A DNA stretch of 9,585 nucleotides from Bacteriovoracaceae bacterium UBA7695 (GCA_002482685.1 DLGL01000007.1:15185-24769); one strand, 5' to 3'; positions 1 through 7,029 are shown, counted from the first letter of the stretch. Notes: generated by a model from the sequence alone, not told the origin. Program-made: numbers and translations.

Positions 1-346
1 ATTTTCAATTGCTGATGCTCCACTACTTGCTCAAGCAATTGAAAATGTCCTGGAGAATTCCTTAATATATACGTCAACTGAGAATGTTGTTTCTGTTGTC
101 CTGACTAGTGATGGGCGACTTGCCCGTTTGAGCATAGCTGATAATGGCAAAGGACTAGGCCCCTACACAGAACAGGTTTTTGAAAAGTTTTGGCGTGCCC
201 ATCCAGAAAAAACAGGTGGGACAGGTCTTGGACTTTCGATTTCAAGGGCATTTATTGAACTACATGAAGGAAGCCTTATTGCTGAAAATGCTCGGGGTGG
301 TGGGGCCATTTTTCGTTTTACAATTCCAATTAAGGATCACGGATGA
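1..346 (+). CDS. kdpD: KdpD-type sensor histidine kinase, C-terminal fragment (5' end outside window)
   Basis: The reading frame is open from base 2 and gives 114 residues before the TGA. Only the ATPase (HATPase_c) half of a sensor kinase is present. The N-box reads IENVLENSLIYT (encoded near 44-73), the G1 box DNGKGL, the F-box FEKFW and the G2 box GTGLGLSI, and the domain ends normally in FRFTIPI. In the family this domain binds ATP and phosphorylates the conserved histidine, which here lies upstream of the window. Assignment to KdpD, the membrane kinase that controls the high-affinity potassium ATPase, rests mainly on the downstream KdpE-type regulator, whose start overlaps this stop by four bases (ATGA). 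That overlap suggests translational coupling. The histidine box, membrane segments and Usp/KdpD sensor domain cannot be seen, so another kinase paired with an OmpR-class regulator remains possible. Confidence 0.75.
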   Translation, partial: FSIADAPLLAQAIENVLENSLIYTSTENVVSVVLTSDGRLARLSIADNGKGLGPYTEQVFEKFWRAHPEKTGGTGLGLSISRAFIELHEGSLIAENARGGGAIFRFTIPIKDHG

Positions 347-1029
347 GTCTTAAAACTACAATTTTAATCGTCGATGATGAAAGCTCTATTAGAAAACTTC
401 TGCGGCTAACTCTTGAAGGAGCTGAGTACAAAGTAGTAGAGGCTGCAAATGGACGTGAGGGACTGCATCTTGTAGCAGCTGAGCGTCCTTCGCTTGTTGT
501 TCTGGATATGGGGCTTCCGGACCGAAGAGGGGATGAAATATTAAAAGACATAAGGGTGTGGAATAAAGTGCCTGTCATTATCCTGTCCGTTGAAAATGAC
601 CCATCAACAATAATCGATGCTCTTGATCTTGGTGCTGACGACTATGTCACAAAACCCTTTAGAACAGATGAGCTGCTTGCAAGAGTTAGAGTGTGCCTGA
701 GGCGAAATATATTAGAAGTGAGTAGCGAGCATGTCATAACGATAAAAAATCTGGAAGTTGATCTGGAAAAACGTAACGTTAAAAAAGATGGCGAACTTGT
801 TCATCTGACAGCTCTTGAGTATGACCTTTTTATATTTTTAATTAAAAACAGAGGTAAGGTTGTCACTCATGGGCAGATTCTTAAAGCAGTCTGGGGGCCT
901 CATGTGCCACCGGATACTTCTTATCCCCGAGTCTATATGAGGCATTTAAGACAAAAATTAGAAATTCGTGCGGAAGATCCGGTGATTTTTTTGTATGAGA
1001 CAGGCGTTGGATACAGGCTTGCCGAGTAA
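343..1029 (+). CDS. kdpE: KdpE-type OmpR/PhoB-family response regulator
   Basis: The 228-residue protein has an intact receiver domain (about 1-122) followed by an OmpR-type winged-helix DNA-binding domain (about 130-228, ending in the typical ETGVGYRLAE). Phosphorylation-site residues are all present: acidic pair D11/D12, phospho-acceptor D55, switch residue S82 and K104. The segments LDMGLPD, VPVIILS and GADDYVTKPF resemble KdpE more than PhoB or OmpR, although KdpE assignment by eye is not conclusive. In the Kdp system the phosphorylated regulator activates the kdpFABC potassium-uptake operon. The start ATG at 343 overlaps the kinase stop, and AAGGA (332-336) lies six bases upstream. The stop is only two bases from the stop of the convergent kinase gene, so transcription must end inside that neighbour or by factor-dependent termination. 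No kdpFABC genes are visible here; they may lie upstream of the window. Confidence 0.85.
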   Translation: MSLKTTILIVDDESSIRKLLRLTLEGAEYKVVEAANGREGLHLVAAERPSLVVLDMGLPDRRGDEILKDIRVWNKVPVIILSVENDPSTIIDALDLGADDYVTKPFRTDELLARVRVCLRRNILEVSSEHVITIKNLEVDLEKRNVKKDGELVHLTALEYDLFIFLIKNRGKVVTHGQILKAVWGPHVPPDTSYPRVYMRHLRQKLEIRAEDPVIFLYETGVGYRLAE

Positions 1030-1031
1030 AA

Positions 1032-2162
1032 CTAACTCAAACTCGCACTGGTACTCCCCGTCAAGGCCGCACTAGACCTTGCCGCCACAAGGCTCGCTTT
1101 TTGTGAGGCCGAAACATCTCTTGGGATCTCAAATTTAAATGTCGTTCCTTTTTCATCGCTGTGAACCAGAACAATTCCTTTGTGGGCCTCAACAACAGAT
1201 TTTACATAGCTGAGTCCAATGCCCCAGCCTTTCTTCCCCATGGTTTCTTTTGTGCGCTTAAATTTTTGAAACAGCGTGAGTTGATCCTGAGTCGATATGG
1301 GATTGCCAAAATTATGAACAGAGAGAAATGTATTGTCCTCGTCGTGATCAACTTTTATGGTCACAGGTTTTGTTGTGTCACCATATTTGAGGGCATTTGA
1401 GAGAAGATTATCGATCACCCTTTCAATGGAGAGTTGATTCCATTTAACGATAGTTGAAGTGCCCTGAATATTAATAATGCCGGGATAGAGATCTTCGTAC
1501 TCGTGAGAAATTTCGCTGATTAAGTTAAAGAGATCAAAGTCCAGAAGATCTAAAAAGCCCATTCCGTGGGACTGAGTTTTGATGGTGTTGAGTAGATGCT
1601 CAATCATGCTGTCGACCTTGTCTACTGACTTGCCGATTTTAAGACACTTATCCTTGTCATAAGCCGCTCTTTTGATCATAAGCTCGGCCTGCATCTTGAT
1701 GACCATCAATGGACTTCTTAGGTCATGGGCGAGGTTTAAAACAAAATTCTCCTGAGAGTCCAGCAGCGATTTCGAAAATTGGGCCGCCGACATCTGAAGA
1801 GCTTTTTGAAATGAATTATTAATTTGGTCACAAGTTTCAACATCCAGATGTCCATATTGGCGGATGAAGCTGAAAACGACATTTTTCAAAATGAAATACT
1901 CATCAATCATTTGATCAATAGAGTAACTGTTATTCGCACGGTGTTGTCCGTGGACCTTCCCGATAAGGTCCTCCTTGCCTTCAGCAATGAATTTCTCTTT
2001 TTGATCTTTGGGATCGAGGATGCGGGCAAGATTCTCAAGGAAGTCGGGAAGTGAGTCGTATAGGGCAATTTTACTTTGGTTCTCGGAGGCTTCAATTTTT
2101 GATTGAACCTGGAGCTGCCACTCGTGCATGATTTCTGATTTATACTTGCGGATAATATTCAT
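1032..2162 (-). CDS. Soluble sensor histidine kinase with RsbRD_N-like N-terminal domain
   Basis: Residue numbers below count from an upstream in-frame ATG at 2174; the chosen start at 2162 (codon 5) gives 376 residues. That start is preferred because AGGAG (2167-2171) lies four bases upstream of it, while the 2174 ATG has no ribosome site and would sit about five bases from the predicted transcript start. Residues 8-140 are helical and resemble the RsbRD_N sensor fold (conserved-looking GQHRANNSYSIDQMIDEY). The kinase core follows: H-box NLAHDLRSPL with H150, N-box ERVIDNLLSNALKYG, a G1 box reading VHNFGNPI with Asn where Asp is usual, an F-box FQKFKR and G2 box GWGIGL. The N-for-D form also occurs in other active kinases. 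There is no membrane segment, so the protein should be cytoplasmic. The last 28 residues are a low-complexity Ala/Ser tail. No cognate regulator is adjacent except KdpE, which is read convergently. The signal is unknown. Confidence 0.85.
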   Translation of the reverse strand: MNIIRKYKSEIMHEWQLQVQSKIEASENQSKIALYDSLPDFLENLARILDPKDQKEKFIAEGKEDLIGKVHGQHRANNSYSIDQMIDEYFILKNVVFSFIRQYGHLDVETCDQINNSFQKALQMSAAQFSKSLLDSQENFVLNLAHDLRSPLMVIKMQAELMIKRAAYDKDKCLKIGKSVDKVDSMIEHLLNTIKTQSHGMGFLDLLDFDLFNLISEISHEYEDLYPGIINIQGTSTIVKWNQLSIERVIDNLLSNALKYGDTTKPVTIKVDHDEDNTFLSVHNFGNPISTQDQLTLFQKFKRTKETMGKKGWGIGLSYVKSVVEAHKGIVLVHSDEKGTTFKFEIPRDVSASQKASLVAARSSAALTGSTSASLS

Positions 2163-2166
2163 GAAA

Positions 2167-2191
2167 CTCCTCATTTGCTTTAAGCATTATA
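2167..2191 (-). promoter_or_regulatory. -10 element and ribosome binding site of the histidine kinase gene
   Basis: Read on the minus strand, a perfect TATAAT lies at 2186-2191 and AGGAG at 2167-2171. A transcript starting about seven bases after the hexamer (near 2180) would have a leader of about 17 nt that includes AGGAG, which supports translation from 2162. No good -35 hexamer lies 16-18 bases upstream, so the promoter may need an activator. The -10 is convincing by sequence only; the transcript start is inferred. Confidence 0.5.
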
Positions 2192-2202
2192 GGAGTTTCT
2201 CT

Positions 2203-2217
2203 GTCACATGAAATGAC
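2203..2217. promoter_or_regulatory. Short inverted repeat in the -35 region of the kinase promoter
   Basis: The arms GTCA and TGAC are separated by seven bases (GTCACATGAAATGAC). The repeat begins 11 bases upstream of the perfect -10 at 2186-2191 and covers the place where a -35 hexamer would be expected but is not found. It could be a binding site for an activator or repressor. Four-base arms occur often by chance, so this is a weak call. Confidence 0.22.
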
Positions 2218-2257
2218 CTGGCACGTATAATTTATATTTAAAGAATCTCTAAATCTC

Positions 2258-3118
2258 TTATCTTAGCAATCGAAAATGTAGGTCGTATTCCCAGTTATTA
2301 TAATTGCCTTCTTTTTTGTAAGACTTTTTAATGTCGACGTAAGTGCGCTCACTGAGCATTGAGGCCAGCTCATCAGTTGTAAAACCGATTGAGTCAGTAA
2401 CAAGCCGGTCATCGTGATTGAAAGAAATAAGTAAATCTGCCAGGGCCTTAATCTCTTTACGCAAACTCGTTATGACTTGTCCAGACTGTGGATACTGACT
2501 TGAGTAAACAGTGATGGCAATGTCGATGATAATGCTTGAAAGCTGCTGAAGGCGTTTAATATCATCACCATCTGATTCCACAATTCCGTAATCAATAATT
2601 AAGTGATTCGTCGGAGCCTTAGCAGCAATTCCGATAAGAGGGAAGACCGCCCTGTCCTGAGGATCAAAGAAAAATGCCTGACCCGATGAGATACCTTTAT
2701 AAACCGAGGTCACTTTCCCGGTTGGTATGACTCCGTCTGTAATAAAAAAGTAGGCATAGATATCGTCTGAGTACTCTGAAGCATTAACTACATCAAGTTT
2801 TGAAGCGTGAAGTGATAGGGCCGGCACTTCACGTCCTGACTTTGAAGACTTTGGATTTTGTATCCATTGGTCGTATTTATCATTCTCCGGAAGCTCCCAA
2901 CTCGACTTAGAACTTTGAAGGTAGGGAGTTAAAAAATGGGGAGGGATATTCTTAGCTTTCAGTATTGAAATAATGGCCCTGGTTTCCGGGCCCAGGTAGA
3001 GATGATCCTTGCTGGGTGACTGATAAATTTCTGCTGCTTCAAGGAAAACAGGAATGACTCGGGAAGTTTCTGCATGGGCGAAGGCCGAGACGCATAAAAA
3101 AGCGAGGAGCCATTTCAT
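2258..3118 (-). CDS. Exported protein of unknown function
   Basis: I do not recognise this 286-residue protein. It starts with a short, clear Sec signal peptide: MKWLLAFLCVSAFAHA, with an AHA cleavage site before Glu17, so the mature protein of about 270 residues is probably periplasmic or secreted. There is no lipobox cysteine and no further membrane helix. The middle (about 115-180) is rich in hydrophobic and glycine turns and reads like a beta-sandwich: YAYFFITDGVIPTGKV, then GQAFFFDPQDRAVFPLIG and NHLIIDYGIVESDGDD. A helical stretch follows (about 185-235, IKRLQQLSSIIIDIAI onward), then a charged, aromatic C-terminus. It has no cysteine in the mature part. The ribosome site AGGA lies seven bases before the ATG. 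The kinase gene lies downstream on the same strand, about 95 bases on, but has its own -10, so co-transcription is not needed. No catalytic motif is evident. Confidence 0.8.
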   Translation of the reverse strand: MKWLLAFLCVSAFAHAETSRVIPVFLEAAEIYQSPSKDHLYLGPETRAIISILKAKNIPPHFLTPYLQSSKSSWELPENDKYDQWIQNPKSSKSGREVPALSLHASKLDVVNASEYSDDIYAYFFITDGVIPTGKVTSVYKGISSGQAFFFDPQDRAVFPLIGIAAKAPTNHLIIDYGIVESDGDDIKRLQQLSSIIIDIAITVYSSQYPQSGQVITSLRKEIKALADLLISFNHDDRLVTDSIGFTTDELASMLSERTYVDIKKSYKKEGNYNNWEYDLHFRLLR

Positions 3119-3149
3119 TTTTCAATCCTTTTAATAGTTCTTATCTAAA

Positions 3150-3179
3150 AGGATAGCGTTTTACTTTGTGAGATGACAA
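3150..3179 (-). promoter_or_regulatory. Candidate sigma-70-type promoter of the exported-protein gene
   Basis: On the minus strand TTGTCA (3174-3179, five of six matches to the -35 consensus) is followed after 18 bases by TATCCT (3150-3155, four of six to the -10). A start near 3143 would give a leader of about 25 nt containing the AGGA ribosome site. The elements are imperfect, so this is a reasonable but unproven call. Confidence 0.35.
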
Positions 3180-3235
3180 ATTTTATTGTTTTGATAGTTG
3201 AGTAAAGAGGTCTGCGTATCAGGAATGTTAATTTA

Positions 3236-4207
3236 GTGGGGTTTAAGTTATTGTTCGTTATGAAAAGATTTGCTCCCTATCTGACGACAATTTTTTTCGT
3301 GGCCGTGGCCATTGTTTTCTACCAAACTCTCTCGCAAATGGACTGGCAGAAGGTTCGTTTGTCCCTCGCGCAGTTCTCCTGGCCCATTGTATTTCCGGTC
3401 ATCTGCTTAGTGATTTTGGATTATCTCATCCTTTCAGGGTACGATTATCTTGGCATCCGATTTTTTTGCATACCAGGACTAAGCTACTTCAAGATCCTTC
3501 CCAGTGCCTTTTGTAGTTATGCTTTTAATTTTAATCTGGGTGCGTGGATTGGCGGCCTGGGTTTCAGATTCAGGATCTATTCTGGTTGGGGAGTCGAATC
3601 TGCATCCATTCCAAAAATTGTTATTTTTTCTACCTTAACAAATTGGTTAGGCCACGCTTTTTTAAGCGGTATTGTTTTTTGCCTTAAGCCTCATGCTATC
3701 GAAAAACTCCTTGGTCTGTCCTCTGGAGCTGCCTTTGCCATCGGAGTAGCTCAACTGACTCTTGTCTTTATTTATTTCACTTTATGTTTTTTCCAAAAAA
3801 AGATTACTCTCAGAAAGGTAACCTACCCGTTACCCAAAGCGTCCTGGGCTTTTCTGCAGCTCGCTCTTTCAAGCGCTCAATGGTCCCTTGTGGGGGGAAT
3901 CATTTATCTCTTACTCCAGCACCTGGGTCACAACGTTGAGTTTGGTCAAATACTATTTACTTCGCTGATAGCAAGTGTCGCCGGTGTCATTACTCACATT
4001 CCTGGGGGACTGGGAGTTTTAGAAACTGTGTTTTTGAAAGTTGAATTGGGGCTTCCGGCATCTGATATGCTTGCGGCCTTGATTTGTTACCGTGTGGTTT
4101 ATTATTTTATTCCGCTTCTCTTGGCCATACCTTGCTATCTTGGAATTGAGTATTACCAAAAAAAGCATCACAAGAGGTTTCATGCATTCAATCCGCCTTT
4201 GTACTGA
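3236..4207 (+). CDS. YbhN / LPG_synthase_TM (UPF0104) family integral membrane protein
   Basis: The 323-residue protein has about eight predicted transmembrane helices (near residues 12-32, 48-70, 83-107, 124-146, 162-187, 205-228, 236-258 and 280-304). It carries the motif HIPGGLGVLE (about 254-263), typical of the family that includes E. coli YbhN and the flippase domain of lysyl-phosphatidylglycerol synthases, plus a conserved-looking CYRVVYYFIP segment (284-293). The soluble aminoacyl-transfer domain of MprF is absent. Family members are thought to act on lipids in the inner membrane, but the substrate here cannot be read from sequence. The start is uncertain: GTG 3236 has AGGA 11 bases upstream, while the in-frame ATG 3260 (residue 9) would put the first helix right after MKRFAP but has no clear ribosome site. 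The 3' end overlaps the acetyltransferase gene by 26 bases, so the two are probably co-transcribed. Confidence 0.8.
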   Translation: MGFKLLFVMKRFAPYLTTIFFVAVAIVFYQTLSQMDWQKVRLSLAQFSWPIVFPVICLVILDYLILSGYDYLGIRFFCIPGLSYFKILPSAFCSYAFNFNLGAWIGGLGFRFRIYSGWGVESASIPKIVIFSTLTNWLGHAFLSGIVFCLKPHAIEKLLGLSSGAAFAIGVAQLTLVFIYFTLCFFQKKITLRKVTYPLPKASWAFLQLALSSAQWSLVGGIIYLLLQHLGHNVEFGQILFTSLIASVAGVITHIPGGLGVLETVFLKVELGLPASDMLAALICYRVVYYFIPLLLAIPCYLGIEYYQKKHHKRFHAFNPPLY

Positions 4208-4697
4208 GTCTGATGCCCGGGCCTTGAGCTCACTGGCGGCGTCGACATTTTATGAAACCTATTCCAGGATTACTCCGGAGAGTAAAGAGATTTATGAAGC
4301 CTATGTTCAGGATATTTTTTCAGTTGAAAAAACTGTTGAAGAGATAAAAAAAACGAACGTATTTTTTTACTTTATTTTGGATCAATCGAATTCTCCAGTA
4401 GGATATGCCAAGATTGAAAAAGATCTTAGGCGTACGACGCTCATTTTAGAGAAGCTCTATATCAGGGCCACTCATCAGAGTCAGGGGGCGGGTCTGGAGC
4501 TCTACCATTATCTCAAAAATCTCTCGACGGCCGAGGGTTACAAATTGATTCGCCTCGGGGTTTATGATCAAAACCATAAGGCGATATCATTCTATGAAAA
4601 ACTCGGTTTTGTTAAGACTGGTGAAAGAGATTTCATTTATATTCACAGGGGGCTCAGGTATCAGGATAAGGACTGGATTATGGAGCTCAAAATCTAA
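4182..4697 (+). CDS. GNAT-family N-acetyltransferase (PaiA-like)
   Basis: This 171-residue single-domain protein has the GNAT landmarks: motif A LYIRATHQSQGAGLELYHYL, with the acetyl-CoA pyrophosphate loop QxxGxG at 99-104, and motif B VYDQNHKAISFYEKLGF, with N131 and a candidate general-acid tyrosine Y138. The N-terminus (RLCTESDARALSSLAASTFYETY) and the strand PVGYAKIE resemble PaiA-type polyamine or small-molecule acetyltransferases. The acceptor is unknown. The frame is open further upstream, with an ATG at 4092, but that start would lie deep inside the membrane-protein gene. ATG 4182 is preferred because GAGG (4174-4177) lies four bases before it and the protein then begins exactly at the domain edge. 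The 26-base overlap with the upstream gene suggests translational coupling. A 92-base gap without an obvious terminator follows. Confidence 0.85.
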   Translation: MHSIRLCTESDARALSSLAASTFYETYSRITPESKEIYEAYVQDIFSVEKTVEEIKKTNVFFYFILDQSNSPVGYAKIEKDLRRTTLILEKLYIRATHQSQGAGLELYHYLKNLSTAEGYKLIRLGVYDQNHKAISFYEKLGFVKTGERDFIYIHRGLRYQDKDWIMELKI

Positions 4698-4778
4698 AAC
4701 AGATATAGTTTGTTGGGGATACTCCATCTAAAATTCAGGATCATTTTTCTCCGGTCTATTTTAAACTCTAAGATTACC

Positions 4779-4786
4779 AGGAGGAG
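4779..4786 (+). promoter_or_regulatory. Very strong ribosome binding site of the AHSA1-domain gene
   Basis: AGGAGGAG ends three bases before the ATG at 4790, and its AGGAGG core is five bases from it. This near-complete anti-Shine-Dalgarno match is much stronger than the sites of the other genes here, so high translation is expected. It also fixes the start codon. Confidence 0.7.
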
Positions 4787-4789
4787 TTT

Positions 4790-5284
4790 ATGAATTACGA
4801 ATTTACACACTCGCGATTTTTTGACATTGGCGCCCGGCAATTGTTTACCTTCTGGATCAGGCCTGAGCTTTTAGAGCAGTGGTGCGCTCCCCATGGTATG
4901 GAGCTGGAGGTGCCGGTTTTTGAGGCCAGACCCAACGGTCGCTACCAGTTCATCCACCGTCATGGAAATGAAACCTACGATTGCACCGGATACCTTAAAG
5001 AGTATGAACCCAATCAAAAACTCGTTATGGTGGATTCAGTGATGAATGACAAGGGAGAGCTTCTCCACGATAAACTGGAGGCCACAGTTGAGTTTCGGGA
5101 ACACGATGGGGTAACACAAGTCATTCTCACGCAAACGAATTTTAGTGATCAGTCAGCAGCTGATGATTGTAAACAGGGATGGTTGGACTGCTTTAATCAA
5201 TTAGAAGAACTCATTGAAGGTAAGGTTTTCGACAGACCTTCTAAAATATCTTCCAATTCTTCTTTGAAGGATTTGGAGTATTAA
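4790..5284 (+). CDS. AHSA1/CalC-type SRPBCC domain protein
   Basis: The 164-residue protein is a single START-like SRPBCC domain of the AHSA1 (Aha1 C-terminal-like) group. Hallmarks are FTFWIRPELLEQWCAP with W31, the NGRYQF turn (49-54, GGRYRF in many relatives), GYLKEYEPNQKLVM, the strand TQVILTQTNF, and the closing helix QGWLDCFNQLEELIEG (129-144). Such proteins bind hydrophobic ligands in a groove under the C-terminal helix. The bacterial ones are usually of unknown role, and the link to Hsp90 applies to the eukaryotic namesake. The domain ends near residue 145. The last 20 residues form a polar tail encoded partly where this gene overlaps the convergent coiled-coil gene by 44 bases. The AGGAGGAG site just upstream supports the start. 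An ArsR-type regulator often accompanies this family, but none is seen here. Confidence 0.85.
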   Translation: MNYEFTHSRFFDIGARQLFTFWIRPELLEQWCAPHGMELEVPVFEARPNGRYQFIHRHGNETYDCTGYLKEYEPNQKLVMVDSVMNDKGELLHDKLEATVEFREHDGVTQVILTQTNFSDQSAADDCKQGWLDCFNQLEELIEGKVFDRPSKISSNSSLKDLEY

Positions 5285-6896
5285 AGAACTGCTGAAAAAG
5301 CTCTTCAACTTCGACTTTCAAATCTAATGTCTTTTGTTCAACAGTAGCAAATGTTGTCCGCTCGAATTGTTTCTTGGAGAGTTCCAGAACCCTTTCCATA
5401 AATTCGTTCTGTTTTTTTGTCAGCTCCACCAGATGTTCCTGATGGATACTTTCAAGGTGGGCCTTAAATTGAATGTCTTTTTCATCACTATAGACTTTGA
5501 ACTCTCGTTCGAGGGCCTGCTTGCGACGAGACAGTTCTGCTTCTAGTTGTGAGTTGAGTTTATTATACTTATCATCTAACAGCGAAATCTCATTTAAGTA
5601 GTATTCGCGCTTTTCTGTAAAATATTTTTGAGCTTCTTCCTGGAGTTCAATTACACTTGTTCTTGAACTTTTTGCATACTCTACCTCAGACTTAAACTGA
5701 GAAACCTTTGCTTCCAAGTCAGCACAAGAGCGGACCAGATCCATTTCCTGAGATCTTAAATTTTCAACTCTCGCCTTAACCTTGAGATTTTCCTGCTCAA
5801 AAGAATGATACTGCTCACTCAAGGAGTGGAGATTTTTTTCCATCCTGAGGATCGACTGCTCAACTTGCACTTTTTTTAATTCTAAGGCTTCAGTTTCTTC
5901 TCTTAAGGCGAGAATTTCGGATTTTGCCTGAATGTGCTTACGGTCCATGGCCTCTAAATTAGCAACACGGTCTTTAAGGTTTTTTTCAACTTCTTCCAAA
6001 TGTGATATTTGAAACTGTGTTTTATTTACGACATCTCGCTGCTCGAGGTGTTTTACTTCAAGATCTTTTTTTTCAGACTTTAAAGATGAGATAATTTCTT
6101 CCAGATTTCTTTTATCTGATTCAAATCTAGAAAGTTGATTTTCTTTCGAAGCAAATTCACCTTTTAGAGAAGTGATATACTCTAAAAGCTCAGCTTTTTC
6201 TCTCAGTAATGGTCTAAGATCTGAAGTTACCCGGTCAAAGTCACGGGTAAGTATAGTTGTGGTTTCCTTAACAATAGCACTGAGTGCTTCAACTTCCCGT
6301 GTATGGCTTTCAGGGACAGTGTAGGAGAGTTGCACGGGTTGTCTGGCGGGAGTTTTAAGATCGGCACGAATATTATCTAAAGAAGAATGCAGATCACTCT
6401 TTAAACCGTCGACGGATTTTTTAATAAGATTTGTGAGTTCCAGAATATCATTTTGAGAGTCGTGGCCTTCAGAGGGAGCTTCTTTTTTTAGGAGCTCAAT
6501 AGATCTTTTTAACTCCAGACCTAAATTTTCTATAGTCTTACAAACTTCAGGGCCATCTGATGGAGACTTTTGAGGTTCACGTTCAACGAGATCTTTAATC
6601 GTCTTTTCAAGTGGAGCGATTTTTTTTGTTTCATTAACCAGAAACTGCATCGCCTTACGAAGCTCTTCATGAATCTTGGCATTCTTCTGGATAACAGTGA
6701 GATTCATGTCGTTTATGATTTTATTTTTTTGCTCTTCGAGGTCTTTAATTTTTTGTTCTAGTTCTTTTTCTTTAGCGTTGTTAGAAGGAAGATCAACAAC
6801 ATTTGTCTTTTCGTTTTTCGGAGTTACTAAGGTCTCCGGGATGACAATATCCCGGGTGATATCCTCACTGCCAATTTTTCGAACTGAAGAAGACAT
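5241..6896 (-). CDS. Long cytoplasmic coiled-coil protein, probable sigma-28 regulon member
   Basis: This 551-residue protein has no signal peptide and no membrane helix. A polar N-terminal segment (1-40, containing ITRDIVIPETLVTP) is followed by a first coiled coil (about 41-105), then a Pro/Ser-rich linker with shorter helices (about 106-205). A long, nearly continuous coiled coil runs from about 205 to 515, full of Glu, Lys, Leu and Gln heptads, and a short aromatic tail FQQFFNTPNPSKKNWKIF closes it. Such architecture fits a filament-like, scaffold or polar-positioning protein, but coiled coils match one another by composition, so no function is assigned. A promoter matching the FliA consensus lies 35 bases upstream (6931-6957), which points to motility or cell-pole biology. 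The ribosome site is weak (GGA eight bases before ATG). The 3' end is antisense to the last 44 bases of the AHSA1-domain gene. Confidence 0.8.
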   Translation of the reverse strand: MSSSVRKIGSEDITRDIVIPETLVTPKNEKTNVVDLPSNNAKEKELEQKIKDLEEQKNKIINDMNLTVIQKNAKIHEELRKAMQFLVNETKKIAPLEKTIKDLVEREPQKSPSDGPEVCKTIENLGLELKRSIELLKKEAPSEGHDSQNDILELTNLIKKSVDGLKSDLHSSLDNIRADLKTPARQPVQLSYTVPESHTREVEALSAIVKETTTILTRDFDRVTSDLRPLLREKAELLEYITSLKGEFASKENQLSRFESDKRNLEEIISSLKSEKKDLEVKHLEQRDVVNKTQFQISHLEEVEKNLKDRVANLEAMDRKHIQAKSEILALREETEALELKKVQVEQSILRMEKNLHSLSEQYHSFEQENLKVKARVENLRSQEMDLVRSCADLEAKVSQFKSEVEYAKSSRTSVIELQEEAQKYFTEKREYYLNEISLLDDKYNKLNSQLEAELSRRKQALEREFKVYSDEKDIQFKAHLESIHQEHLVELTKKQNEFMERVLELSKKQFERTTFATVEQKTLDLKVEVEELFQQFFNTPNPSKKNWKIF

Positions 6897-6930
6897 AGTT
6901 TTAATCCACGTTAGTTACTCTTATTGAAGC

Positions 6931-6957
6931 GTATCGGGTACTTAGCTATAAACTTAA
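6931..6957 (-). promoter_or_regulatory. Sigma-28 (FliA)-type promoter of the coiled-coil gene
   Basis: On the minus strand TTAAGTTT (6950-6957) is followed by exactly 11 bases and then CCCGATAC (6931-6938). The enterobacterial FliA consensus is TAAAGTTT-N11-GCCGATAA, so the match is seven of eight, six of eight and perfect spacing. A start near 6924 gives a leader of about 27 nt. No comparable sigma-70 promoter was found in this gap. Whether the host sigma-28 keeps the enterobacterial consensus is assumed. Confidence 0.55.
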
Positions 6958-7029
6958 TTGATAAGGATTGTGGAGTAGTATGGTCGGGTTAGGAGGGAGC
7001 GGTAAGCCACTAAAATGAGATAAGTAAGA

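Noticed and set aside
1081..1110. Imperfect hairpin CACAA/TTGTG near the kdpE-kinase junction as a bidirectional terminator.
   Set aside because: It has only five clean pairs plus a bulge, lies inside the kinase coding sequence, and lacks a proper U-tract on the kdpE side.
1161..1400. Plus-strand open frame of 79 codons, and others like it at 1824-2054, 5334-5546, 6570-6927 and 8032-8478.
   Set aside because: They lie antisense or out of frame inside well-supported genes (kinase, coiled-coil protein, reductase), and their translations have no domain or ribosome site to support them.
343..2162. Pairing of the soluble kinase with the adjacent KdpE-type regulator as one two-component system.
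   Set aside because: The two genes are convergent, and the regulator already overlaps its own upstream kinase by ATGA, which is the much likelier partner.
2219..2235. TGGCAC on the plus strand as a sigma-54 -24 element.
   Set aside because: The -12 TTGC element is missing at the required spacing, and no plus-strand gene follows.
4092..4181. Upstream in-frame ATG at 4092 as the acetyltransferase start.
   Set aside because: It would add 30 residues encoded by the out-of-frame end of the membrane-protein gene; the 4182 ATG has GAGG at four bases and begins at the domain edge.
6998..7011. Hairpin AGTGG-CTTA-CCGCT on the minus strand after slyX, as a possible terminator.
   Set aside because: The stem is five pairs with one wobble and is followed by CCCTCC, not a U-run, so it is not an intrinsic terminator.
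6980..7018. Thirteen-codon plus-strand ORF (MVGLGGSGKPLK) with GGAG four bases upstream, containing a P-loop-like GGSGK.
   Set aside because: It is far too short for a P-loop domain, has no promoter of its own and no partner downstream. Chance in a glycine-coding stretch is the simplest reading.
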